A stretch of DNA of 61,887 nucleotides, taken from a gamma proteobacterium L18 (GTDB lineage Bacteria > Pseudomonadota > Gammaproteobacteria > Pseudomonadales > Pseudomonadaceae). The DNA lies in NCBI GenBank assembly GCA_000497835.1, contig KI547170.1:325524-387410 (forward strand), read 5' to 3'. Positions within the stretch are counted from its first letter, which is position 1, and each line of letters opens with the position of its first letter. A program made the translations under genes and the position numbers. Below the pieces are notes generated by a model, which saw only the letters and a list, made by a program, of their open reading frames with translations, did not search any database and had not been told where the DNA came from. Of the stretch, positions 54,142 to 61,887 are shown piece after piece.

Positions 54142-55977
54142 TCATTCCTCAATCACCCGCCGATAAAACCCCCACTCCTGCTCCAGCGCATGCGCCAGAT
54201 TCGTCGCCTTGCGAAACCCATGACGCTCATCGGGGTAGTAATGCACTTCGGCCGGCAGGCCGTTGTCGTGCAGGGCCTTGAGCATGTCGTGGGTTTGCTG
54301 TGGTACCACCACGGCGTCCAGTTCACCTTGGAAGAAGATCACCGGCACCTTGATGTTGCTGGCGTAGAACAGCGGGGTGCGTTCGCGGTAGCGGGCCTCG
54401 TCGCGTTGCGGGTCGCCGATCAGCCAGTCCAGGTAGTCGCTTTCGAATTTGTGGGTGGCCTTGGTCAGGGCCAGCGGGTCGCTGACGCCGTACAGGCTGG
54501 CGCCGGCACGGAAGACGTTGTGGAAGGCCAGGGCGCACAGGGTGGTGTAGCCGCCCGCGCTGCCGCCGCGGATGAAGGCCTGGGCCGGGTTGATCAGGCC
54601 GCGGGCGGCCAGGTGGCTGACCACCGCGCAGGCATCTTCCACGTCGGCTTCGCCCCAGCGCAGGTGCAGGGCCTGGCGGTAGGCGCGGCCGTAGCTGCTG
54701 CTGCCGCGGTAGTTGAGGTCAGCCACGGCGAAGCCGCGCTGGGTCCAATACTGGATGCGCGAGTCGAACACCGGGTAGCAGGCCGAAGTGGGGCCGCCGT
54801 GCACGAACACCACCAGCGGTGGCTGGCTGTCGCCGTTCATGGCCGGGTAGAAGAAGCCGAACGCGTGGCTGTCACCGCTGGCGTAGCGCAGCGGTTGCGG
54901 GCGGCTGATCTGGTCGGCGGGCAGGGGCAGTACGCCGCCGGCCAGCACGCGTGCGTCGCGGCTGTGGCGGTCGATGGCGACGACGGCCGGCGGGCAGGTG
55001 GCCGAGGCGGCGATGGCGTAGATGAACCGCTCGTCGATGGCCAGGCTGCGGAAGCGGCTGAAGTCGCCGCTGTAGTCTTCGACCAGGCCGTCGGGCTGGC
55101 CAATGCCCAGGCGGGCGAAACCCTCTTCGAACCAGGTGGCCAGGTAGCCCGCGCCCGGCAGCGGCAGCCACGTGCAGGCGCCCAGTTGCCAAGGGGCCCC
55201 GGCATGGTCGGCCTGGCGGGACGGCAGCAGTTGCCAGCCATCGGCGGTCTCGGCCCATGGCTGCCAGAAACCGGCCAGGTCGGACAGGCAATACAGGCGG
55301 CCGTCGGCATCGAAGCGAGGCTGTTGCAACGACTGTTCGTGATCGCCGCCCAATTGAACCGGCTGGCTCCATTCCCCGGATGGCAGGCGCTGGCACACCA
55401 TCAAACGGGTCACGGTCCACGGCTGGTGCGGCCGGCTCCACTCGATCCAGGCCAGGCGTTGGCCGTCGTTGCTCACGGTAGGGGAGGCATAGAAGTCGGC
55501 GCCTTCGGCCAACACGTGGCGCGAGCCATCGGCTAGGGCAATGCTTACCAGACGGTGGTCAACCTGCGCGCTGCCATGGCTTTCTTCCACGGCCAGTACC
55601 CGATCGTTGGCCGCTTCGACGCCCCCATAGCGCAGAGCGCCGTGGGTCAGTGGTCGCGGAGCCGAACCGGCAAGGTCCTGGAAATAAAGCTGCTGGTCGC
55701 CTTCGTTGACGAACACCAGCCCATTATCGACCAGGCAAAACGAGCCCCCGCCGTATTCATACACGCGACTGCGCACGCTGAAGCCATCCGGTGTCAGGCA
55801 GCGCAGTTGCCCGGCGTTCCAGTTCCAGATGCGGCAGGCCGCCTCCTGGGGGCGGAATTCGTTCCAGAACAGCCCGCCGGGGCCGACGGCAAGTTCTGCA
55901 AAGTCGGTACCGGCGGCAACGGCCTGGGCGGCGCTGAACAGGTCAGGCCTTGGCGATGATTCTCGAGTTTCGTTCAT
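54142..55977 (-). CDS. S9 family peptidase (prolyl-oligopeptidase type) of the pqq cluster
   Basis: A 611-aa cytoplasmic serine peptidase. The N-terminal beta-propeller (about 25-360) is followed by an alpha/beta-hydrolase domain with [13 protein letters not shown], nucleophile motif RGGSAGGYT, acid in [12 protein letters not shown], and histidine in DERHGFRK. A homologue follows pqqE in several pseudomonads (PP_0375 in KT2440). Whether it trims the PqqA peptide is unproven. The start at 55977 overlaps the pqqE end by 35 nt, out of frame. Confidence 0.9.
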   Translation of the reverse strand: MNETRESSPRPDLFSAAQAVAAGTDFAELAVGPGGLFWNEFRPQEAACRIWNWNAGQLRCLTPDGFSVRSRVYEYGGGSFCLVDNGLVFVNEGDQQLYFQDLAGSAPRPLTHGALRYGGVEAANDRVLAVEESHGSAQVDHRLVSIALADGSRHVLAEGADFYASPTVSNDGQRLAWIEWSRPHQPWTVTRLMVCQRLPSGEWSQPVQLGGDHEQSLQQPRFDADGRLYCLSDLAGFWQPWAETADGWQLLPSRQADHAGAPWQLGACTWLPLPGAGYLATWFEEGFARLGIGQPDGLVEDYSGDFSRFRSLAIDERFIYAIAASATCPPAVVAIDRHSRDARVLAGGVLPLPADQISRPQPLRYASGDSHAFGFFYPAMNGDSQPPLVVFVHGGPTSACYPVFDSRIQYWTQRGFAVADLNYRGSSSYGRAYRQALHLRWGEADVEDACAVVSHLAARGLINPAQAFIRGGSAGGYTTLCALAFHNVFRAGASLYGVSDPLALTKATHKFESDYLDWLIGDPQRDEARYRERTPLFYASNIKVPVIFFQGELDAVVVPQQTHDMLKALHDNGLPAEVHYYPDERHGFRKATNLAHALEQEWGFYRRVIEE

Positions 55978-57103
55978 TACGGAAGGCCAGTTGTTCGATC
56001 GTCTGCGTGGCAGTCTCGGACTCTTCACGGGCCTTGAGGATAATCCCGTGGTCCGCTGATTTACTGCACACGGGGTCGGCATTGCTGGCATCGCCGGTCA
56101 GCATGAAAGCCTGGCAACGACAGCCACCGAAGTCCTTTTCTTTCTCGTCGCAGGAGCGGCACGGCTCGGGCATCCAATCATAGCCACGGAAGCGATTGAA
56201 ACCGAACGAGTCATACCAGATGTGCTGCATGCTGTGGTCGCGCACGTTGGGGAACTGGATGGGCATCTGCCGCGCGCCGTGGCAGGGCAGCGCCGTGCCG
56301 TCCGGGGTCACGGTGAGGAAGATGCTGCCCCAGCCGTTCATGCATGCCTTGGGTCGTTCTTCGTAATAGTCCGGGGTGACGAAGATCAGCTTGCAGGGGT
56401 TGCCCTCGGCCGCCAGTTTTTCCCGGTACTCGTTGGTGATGCGTTCGGCGCGTACCAGTTGTTCCTTGGTAGGCAGCAGGCCCAGGCGGTTGAGTTCGGC
56501 CCAGCCATAGAACTGGCAGGTGGCAAGCTCGACGAAGTCGGCTTCCAGGGCGATGCACAGCTCGATGATACGGTCGATCTTGTCGATGTTGTGCCGATGG
56601 GTGACGAAGTTCAGCACCATCGGGTAGCCGTGGGCTTTCACCGCGCGGGCCATTTCCAGCTTCTGCTTGAAGGCCTTTTTTGAGCCGGCCAGCAGGTTGT
56701 TGACCTGCTCGTCGCTGGCCTGGAAGCTGATCTGGATATGGTCCAGGCCGGCGGTCTTGAAGTCGGCGATCTTCTGTTCGGTCAGGCCGATGCCGGAGGT
56801 GATCAGGTTGGTGTAGAACCCCAGCTGCCGCGCCTCGCGGATCAGCTCGGCGAGGTCCTGGCGCACCAGTGGCTCGCCACCGGAGAAACCGATCTGTGCA
56901 GCGCCCATTTCCCGGGCTTCACGAAATACCTTGAACCATTGCTCGGTCGTCAGCTCCTTGCCCTGGGCGGCGAAGTCCAGGGGGTTGGAGCAGTACGGGC
57001 ACTGCAATGGGCAGCGGTAGGTCAGCTCGGCCAGCAGCCACAGGGGCAGGCCGACCGCAGGCGTGGCCGGCAGCTCAGGCAAGTTCGATCCAGTGCTCTG
57101 CAC
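55943..57103 (-). CDS. pqqE: PQQ synthesis radical-SAM enzyme PqqE
   Basis: A 386-aa enzyme making the carbon-carbon link between Glu and Tyr of PqqA. Radical cluster cysteines C31, C35 and C38 in [25 protein letters not shown]-terminal SPASM-type cysteines in [34 protein letters not shown] choose GTG at 57103 because GGAGGT lies 5-6 nt upstream. It overlaps pqqD by 29 nt; translation is probably coupled. Confidence 0.95.
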   Translation of the reverse strand: MQSTGSNLPELPATPAVGLPLWLLAELTYRCPLQCPYCSNPLDFAAQGKELTTEQWFKVFREAREMGAAQIGFSGGEPLVRQDLAELIREARQLGFYTNLITSGIGLTEQKIADFKTAGLDHIQISFQASDEQVNNLLAGSKKAFKQKLEMARAVKAHGYPMVLNFVTHRHNIDKIDRIIELCIALEADFVELATCQFYGWAELNRLGLLPTKEQLVRAERITNEYREKLAAEGNPCKLIFVTPDYYEERPKACMNGWGSIFLTVTPDGTALPCHGARQMPIQFPNVRDHSMQHIWYDSFGFNRFRGYDWMPEPCRSCDEKEKDFGGCRCQAFMLTGDASNADPVCSKSADHGIILKAREESETATQTIEQLAFRNERNSRIIAKA

Positions 57104-57350
57104 GAGCGACCTCCATGAATTGCTCGATGTCATCACCAAGCTCAGGTACGCCGGGGAACTGTTTGTCCAGCTCGGCGATGATGGCGGCGACATTGCGCTG
57201 GCCATCGATCAGGCCGCCGATGGCGCTGGCGCTGTCGTTGAGCTTGATCATCCCTTCAGGATAGAGCAGCACGTGGCCTTTCTGCGCCGGTTCGTACTGG
57301 AAACGGTAGCCGGGGCGCCATTTGGGCGTCAGGTTGCGATCAAGACTCAT
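57075..57350 (-). CDS. pqqD: PqqA-binding chaperone PqqD
   Basis: A 91-aa protein that holds PqqA and presents it to PqqE. Typical sequence: [33 protein letters not shown]. The start at 57350 overlaps the pqqC stop (ATGA). Confidence 0.95.
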   Translation of the reverse strand: MSLDRNLTPKWRPGYRFQYEPAQKGHVLLYPEGMIKLNDSASAIGGLIDGQRNVAAIIAELDKQFPGVPELGDDIEQFMEVARAEHWIELA

Positions 57351-58102
57351 AAGGCTATCCCCTTGTGCCAGACACGCTGGTCGGTAACGCTGTGGTAGGG
57401 CGGACGGTTGAGCTCGTAGGCCATGGTCATGGCGTCGAGCATGCTCCACAGAATGTCGAGTTTGAACTGCAGGATTTCCAGCATGCGCTGTTGGCCTTCA
57501 GCCGTGGTGTAGTGCTGCAGGGTAATGGCCAGGCCATGCTCCACGTCACGCCGGGCCTGGCCCAGGCGGGTGCGGAAGTATTCGTAGCCGGCCGGGTCGA
57601 TCCACGGGTAGTGCTGCGGCCAGCTGTCCAGGCGCGACTGGTGGATCTGCGGCGCAAACAGCTCGGTCAGCGAGCTGCTGGCCGCTTCCTGCCAGCTGGC
57701 ACGGCGGGCGAAGTTGACGTAGGCGTCGACGGCAAAGCGCACGCCGGGCAGCACCAGTTCCTGGGAACGCAATTGGTCCGGGTCCAAGCCCACCGACTGG
57801 CCCAGGCGCAGCCAGGCCTCGATGCCGCCGTCCTCGCCAGGCGCGCCATCGTGGTCCAGCAGGCGCTGAATCCACTCGCGGCGCACTTCGCGGTCCGGGC
57901 AGTTGGCCAGGATCGCGGCATCCTTCATGGGGATGTTGACCTGGTAGTAGAAGCGGTTGGCTACCCAGCCCTGAATCTGCTCGCGGGTGGCGCGGCCTTC
58001 GTACATCGCCACGTGGTAAGGGTGGTAGATGTGGTAATAGGCGCCCTTGGCCCGCAGGGCCTGCTCGAATTCGGCGGGGGACATTGCCTTGGCGTCGGTC
58101 AT
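57347..58102 (-). CDS. pqqC: Pyrroloquinoline-quinone synthase PqqC
   Basis: Cofactor-free oxidase (251 aa) that performs the last ring closure and oxidation to PQQ. Conserved stretches are [53 protein letters not shown] and [17 protein letters not shown] in shortened form. Met at 58102 is preceded by GGAG; a GTG at 58108 would add two residues. Confidence 0.97.
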   Translation of the reverse strand: MTDAKAMSPAEFEQALRAKGAYYHIYHPYHVAMYEGRATREQIQGWVANRFYYQVNIPMKDAAILANCPDREVRREWIQRLLDHDGAPGEDGGIEAWLRLGQSVGLDPDQLRSQELVLPGVRFAVDAYVNFARRASWQEAASSSLTELFAPQIHQSRLDSWPQHYPWIDPAGYEYFRTRLGQARRDVEHGLAITLQHYTTAEGQQRMLEILQFKLDILWSMLDAMTMAYELNRPPYHSVTDQRVWHKGIAL

Positions 58103-58112
58103 GATCACACTC

Positions 58113-59024
58113 CTACAGCTCGATGCTCATGCCGTCGAAGGCCACTTCGACGCCACGGCGGGTCACTTCGGCGCGCTCGGGCGAGTCTTCGTCGAGGATC
58201 GGGTTGGTGTTGTTGATGTGGATAAGTACCTTGCGCGGCTTGCTCAGGCCGTCCAGTACTTCCAGCATGCCGCCGGGGCCGTTCTGGCACAGGTGGCCCA
58301 TCTCGCGGCCGGTACGGGTGCCCACGCCACGGCGCTGCATTTCATCGTCGTCCCACAGCGTACCGTCCACCAGCAGGCAGTCGGCATCGGCCATGTGGCC
58401 CAGCAGGGTATCGTCGACCTGGCCCAGGCCCGGGGCATAGAACAGCTTGCCGCCGGTGCGCAGGTCTTCCACGCGCAGGCCCAGGTTGTCGCCCGGGTGC
58501 GGGTCGAAGCGGTGCGGCGAGTAGGGCGGCGCGGCGCTGCGCAGTGGGAACGGGGTGAAGCGCAGGTTCGGGCAGGCCGGGATGGTGAAGCTGCCTTCCA
58601 GTTCGATGCGGTTCCACTGCAGGCCGCCGTTCCAGTGGCTGAGCATGTTGAACAGGGGGAAGCCGGTGGTCAGGTCCTGGTGGACCATGTCGGTGCACCA
58701 CACCTGGTGCGGGCAGCCTTCGCGCAGGCTGAGCAGGCCGGTGGTGTGGTCGATCTGGCTGTCCAGCAGGATGATGGCGTTGATGCCGGTATCGCGCAGG
58801 GCACGGGCCGGTTGCATGGGCGCAAAGCCCTGCAGCTGGGCACGGATATCCGGCGAGGCGTTGCACAGGACCCAGTGCACGCCGTCATCGGACAGGGCGA
58901 TGGACGACTGGGTGCGCGCCTTGGCGTTCAGGGTACCGTCGCGGTAGCCCTTGCAGTTCACGCAGTTGCAGTTCCACTGGGGGAAACCGCCACCGGCGGC
59001 AGAGCCTAGAATCTGGATGTACAT
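58113..59024 (-). CDS. pqqB: PQQ biosynthesis protein PqqB
   Basis: A 303-aa protein of the metallo-beta-lactamase fold, proposed to hydroxylate the tyrosine of the PQQ precursor. Start [19 protein letters not shown] is highly typical; CxC pair in CNCVNCKG, and [16 protein letters not shown]. It follows pqqA beyond a terminator hairpin. Confidence 0.96.
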   Translation of the reverse strand: MYIQILGSAAGGGFPQWNCNCVNCKGYRDGTLNAKARTQSSIALSDDGVHWVLCNASPDIRAQLQGFAPMQPARALRDTGINAIILLDSQIDHTTGLLSLREGCPHQVWCTDMVHQDLTTGFPLFNMLSHWNGGLQWNRIELEGSFTIPACPNLRFTPFPLRSAAPPYSPHRFDPHPGDNLGLRVEDLRTGGKLFYAPGLGQVDDTLLGHMADADCLLVDGTLWDDDEMQRRGVGTRTGREMGHLCQNGPGGMLEVLDGLSKPRKVLIHINNTNPILDEDSPERAEVTRRGVEVAFDGMSIEL

Positions 59025-59060
59025 GGGAGGCCTGTGACGTCTGACTTCAAAGGGGAAAGC

Positions 59061-59092
59061 AAAAATAAAAACGCCCCGGCTGACCGAGGCGC
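59061..59092 (-). terminator. Terminator between pqqA and pqqB
   Basis: On the minus strand CGCCTCGG-TCAG-CCGGGGCG (8 bp, one G-U) then TTTTTATTTTT. It probably acts as an attenuator so that the precursor peptide gene is read more often than the enzyme genes. Confidence 0.75.
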
Positions 59093-59108
59093 TGTACCGC
59101 GATAAAAA

Positions 59109-59180
59109 TCAACGGCTGGCGAAGTACATGGTGACTTCAAAGCCGATGCGCAGGTCGGTGTAAGCTGGTTTGGTCCACAT
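59109..59180 (-). CDS. pqqA: PQQ precursor peptide PqqA
   Basis: A 23-aa peptide, [13 protein letters not shown]... ending FASR. It holds the Glu and Tyr (E15 and Y19, E-x3-Y) that become PQQ. The 168-nt gap 59181-59352 upstream is A/T-rich and should hold its promoter; AGGAT precedes the ATG. Confidence 0.95.
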   Translation of the reverse strand: MWTKPAYTDLRIGFEVTMYFASR

Positions 59181-59352
59181 AGGATGGCTCCTTCTGGGTG
59201 ATGGATGGAAGTGGTGCTGGTACAACACATTAGAACCACCTCCGGGGGGAGATGTTCGTATGCTTAGGGCACTATCTTACTAAATTCCCATGTACTGAAA
59301 CGTTAAATTGCATTAACGGCGCTGAGAAAGCTCGTTACAGCCTGCGTAAAGA

Positions 59353-61806
59353 TCATTGTGCCACTTGCCAGGATTCATCCACGGCGGGGCCATTGGCCAG
59401 GCACAACCAGCCAGCTTGAGCCTCCAGCAACTGGCCGATGGCCTGCTGCAACGCGTCACTGCGCAGACGCCCGAACGCCTTGCGCAACTGCTCGATGAAA
59501 TCGGACGAGTGGCCGCCCAGGCGGGCTTGCCACAGGCTTTCGGCTGCCTGGCTGAGTTCCATGTCGCTAAGGCTGGTGCGGGCGGCCAGGTCGCGGCACT
59601 GTTCGTTCAGGGTGTTGCCCGACTGGGCGCGAACCAAGGCAGGCAGGGTGTGCAGAAAGGCCTGCAGGTGTTCGAGGATCTCGGCCATGGGCGTGCTGGG
59701 GGACTGCACGCCGAACAGCAGGCCCGGGCGGCCCGCCACTTGGCGGAAGCCGCTGAACACCGCGTAGCCCAGTTGCAGTTCGACCCGCATGCGTTGGTAG
59801 AACGGCGATTGGCACAGCTGCGCCAGCAACTGCCAGGCGGCCTGGTCGATGATCTGCTCGCCGGCGGCCGGGCAGAACAGCAGCAGCGCCTGCTCGCCGG
59901 AGTCGGTGGGCACCTGGCTCCAGGTGCGGCCGTGCAGGGGCAGCGGTGGCTGGCACAGGCTGGTGTCGGCATGCCCCGGCATTTTTGCCAGGACCACGTT
60001 CAGCGCCTGGGTGGTGGCGGGAGTCAGGCCCAGGGCCATGCCATCCCAACGGGCGGTGTGCCATAAACGCTGCAGGGCGGGCGCCTGCAATTGCTCGTCG
60101 CGGCCGCGCGAGGGCGGCTGGTAGTAGCCCAGGCTGTGCTCGGGCAGGCGCTTGAGCAGTTCGCGGATGGGGATCAACGGCGCGGGTGCGTTCAACTGGC
60201 CCAGCTGGCGCCATATTTCCGGGGCCGGGTGGACAAGGTTTTCCAGGGCCTGTTCGACCAGCGCGGGCATGGGGTCCTGCACGCCACACAGGCGCAGTTG
60301 CCAATCGTCACCCAGGCTGGTGAACGCCAGTTGCACGCCTGCTTGGCTGGCTTCCTCGCGCAGCTTGGCCAGGCTGTGATCGAGCATGCGCCACAGGCCG
60401 GCCCGTTGTGCCGATTTTATCCGCCAGCGCAGGTACAGGCAGGCCTCATGGCCGGGCGGTTGTGCGGTGCTGATGATATCCAGGCACGCTGGCGTGGCGA
60501 CAGGTTGTGCGGGGCGGCGACTGGGCCGCAGGAAGCGGTTGCGTTGCGGCAGGCGCCATTTCACGTCGCTGCCGGCTTCGCTGCGGATGAGCGGGCCGTG
60601 CAGGATGGTATCGGCGCGCAGTTGGCCGAGGATCGCGCGCAGGGCGGTCAGCGCTTCGGCACTGACGTGGGTAGCGCCGCCCTGGCCGAAATGCTCGCTG
60701 TCGCGGCGCGCCAACTCCAGGGCGGTACGCACCAACTGGCGGCGCTGGCTCAGCAGGTGGTACTCATCGCACAGGCCTTGCCAGTCATCGTGGGACTGGA
60801 AAAACTCCAGCCAGTCCAGGCACAGCTCGCTGATCAGGGCCCGCGGCTGCTGGCAGGCGGCCGTGAGCTTGAATTCGATATTGAGCACCACCTGGCCGTC
60901 GAAGTCGTACAGCGGCGTCAGGCTCAGGGCTTCCACCAGGCCACGGCGTTGCAGTTCGGCCAGCAGCCCACCGGGCTGAGCCGAGACCAGCCAGGTGGTG
61001 AGGAAGTCGACCGCCGAGGCACTGTCGCCCGGTATTTGCTGGCAGGCGAAGACCAGGTTTAGGCGGCTGGGGTCGGCAGGTTCGATCGCTGCCGGCGGCT
61101 GGTCGAGCAAGGGCGGCGAGGGCAGGCGTGGGCTGGCCGCGCCGGGGCGCAGCAGGCCGCCGGCCTTTTCGGCCAGGGCGCGCAGTTCTTCCAGAGGTTG
61201 TGGGCCGGCCAGGCTCAGGGTCATCTGTGCGGCCTGGTAGAAGCGCTGGTAGAACGCCAGAAGGCTGTGCTGAAACGCCTCGCGGGGCACCGGCAGGCTG
61301 TAGCGGTTGCCAGCATGGAAGGCGCGCAGCGGGTGATTGGCGGCCAGGGGCGCGGTCAACCATTGCAGATGGCGGGCCTGTGGGTCGCGGGACCAGGCAA
61401 TGAATTCGGCGTGCAGCACTTCGCGTTCACGCAACTGGTCCTGTCGGTCCAGGCGCGGGTGGGCGAGCATTTCGCACAACCGCTCCAGGGCGCCGGGGAA
61501 GGACTCGGTAGGCAGCTCGAAGAAAAAGTCGGTGGTGCGCTCGCGCGTGCTGGCGTTCAGCTGTCCACCGTGGCGCTGGACGAACGGCATCAACGCGTGA
61601 TCGCCGCTGTAGCGTGTGGTGCCGAGGAAGAACAGATGCTCCAGGAAGTGCGCCAGGCCTGGCCAGGCAGGGTCCACGTCGTGGCTGCCGGCGGCCACGC
61701 GCAGCGCGGCGGCAGCGCGTTTGAGGCGCGGGTCGTGGCGCAATTGCACGCGCAGGCCGTTTTCCAGGGTCAGCAGGGCGAATTCGGGTGGGGCGACGTC
61801 CGGCAT
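59353..61806 (-). CDS. pqqF: PQQ biosynthesis zinc peptidase PqqF
   Basis: M16-family protease of 817 aa thought to cut the cross-linked Glu-Tyr from PqqA. Inverted zinc motif HFLEH at 53-57 (LAHFLEHLFFLGT), with the third ligand region RERTTDFFFELPTESF downstream. The two halves are related M16 folds; the C-terminal one lacks zinc residues, as usual. The start at 61806 has GGAAC upstream; 22 codons of open frame before it look non-coding. First gene of the cluster. Confidence 0.95.
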   Translation of the reverse strand: MPDVAPPEFALLTLENGLRVQLRHDPRLKRAAAALRVAAGSHDVDPAWPGLAHFLEHLFFLGTTRYSGDHALMPFVQRHGGQLNASTRERTTDFFFELPTESFPGALERLCEMLAHPRLDRQDQLREREVLHAEFIAWSRDPQARHLQWLTAPLAANHPLRAFHAGNRYSLPVPREAFQHSLLAFYQRFYQAAQMTLSLAGPQPLEELRALAEKAGGLLRPGAASPRLPSPPLLDQPPAAIEPADPSRLNLVFACQQIPGDSASAVDFLTTWLVSAQPGGLLAELQRRGLVEALSLTPLYDFDGQVVLNIEFKLTAACQQPRALISELCLDWLEFFQSHDDWQGLCDEYHLLSQRRQLVRTALELARRDSEHFGQGGATHVSAEALTALRAILGQLRADTILHGPLIRSEAGSDVKWRLPQRNRFLRPSRRPAQPVATPACLDIISTAQPPGHEACLYLRWRIKSAQRAGLWRMLDHSLAKLREEASQAGVQLAFTSLGDDWQLRLCGVQDPMPALVEQALENLVHPAPEIWRQLGQLNAPAPLIPIRELLKRLPEHSLGYYQPPSRGRDEQLQAPALQRLWHTARWDGMALGLTPATTQALNVVLAKMPGHADTSLCQPPLPLHGRTWSQVPTDSGEQALLLFCPAAGEQIIDQAAWQLLAQLCQSPFYQRMRVELQLGYAVFSGFRQVAGRPGLLFGVQSPSTPMAEILEHLQAFLHTLPALVRAQSGNTLNEQCRDLAARTSLSDMELSQAAESLWQARLGGHSSDFIEQLRKAFGRLRSDALQQAIGQLLEAQAGWLCLANGPAVDESWQVAQ

Positions 61807-61870
61807 GAGGGTTCCAATGGCATTACTTCTGAGGCTAATGCTAGCGGAAGTTTGGCCGGGGATATAACGC

Positions 61871-61887
61871 AAAAAAGCCCGCTGGGC
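61871..61887 (-). terminator. Terminator of a gene beyond the window edge
   Basis: On the minus strand GCCC-AGC-GGGC then TTTTTT; the stem may continue outside the window. Confidence 0.5.

Overview
The window is high-GC chromosomal DNA of a fluorescent Pseudomonas, most likely of the Pseudomonas putida group. The gene order from a chemoreceptor pair through the sarcosine oxidase operon, creBCD, an iron-sensing sigma cassette, glcB, bioBFHCD, two acyl-CoA dehydrogenases and the pqq cluster agrees with what I remember of P. putida KT2440 (about PP_0317 to PP_0381). The intergenic spaces carry the short inverted repeats typical of that group. I saw no tRNA, rRNA, insertion sequence, prophage or CRISPR array.

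Layout. 1-4.8 kb: two chemoreceptors flanking a two-gene ZapA-like pair that has an unusual structured leader. 4.9-15.2 kb: ltaE, divergent from a one-carbon operon glyA-soxB-soxD-soxA-soxG-purU-fdhA. In it sarcosine is oxidised to glycine, and the released one-carbon unit is handled as serine, formyl-THF/formate or formaldehyde/formate. 15.4-18.4 kb: an ECF sigma/anti-sigma pair, a DUF2780 secreted protein and an acyltransferase. 18.5-22.7 kb: an aspartic-type protease homologue and creBCD. 22.8-28.2 kb: a complete cell-surface signalling iron cassette (FecI-like sigma, FecR-like regulator, TonB receptor, PepSY membrane protein). Its receptor gene is compositionally mosaic. 28.4-38.4 kb: exonuclease, CBS/DUF294 protein, response regulator, glcB, a GcvR-like ACT protein, rarD, srkA and a halovibrin-like lipoprotein. 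38.4-46.7 kb: phoX, modE, comF and the biotin operon. 46.7-54.1 kb: a small flagellar-like protein, two acyl-CoA dehydrogenases around a diguanylate cyclase, the RsmY small RNA, a Pmp3 peptide and an orphan antitoxin. 54.1-61.9 kb, all on the minus strand: pqqF, pqqA, pqqB, pqqC, pqqD, pqqE and an S9 peptidase.

Regulatory sites that can be read directly include a GacA upstream box before rsmY, a PsrA operator over the start of the first acyl-CoA dehydrogenase promoter, a BirA-type operator at bioB (inside the first codons of comF), a TGTAGT/ACTACA inverted repeat at glcB resembling RccR sites, a cre-tag-like direct repeat before creD, and a Fur-like box before the FecI-type sigma gene.

No wholly new multi-gene system is evident. 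The best leads are the TonB receptor whose barrel has apparently been exchanged beneath a conserved signalling domain, the ZapA-like pair with its interlocked leader hairpins, an ECF sigma gene whose only well-placed start is ATC, a Shine-Dalgarno-masking leader on a lone response regulator, and a long palindromic element of about 165 bp.
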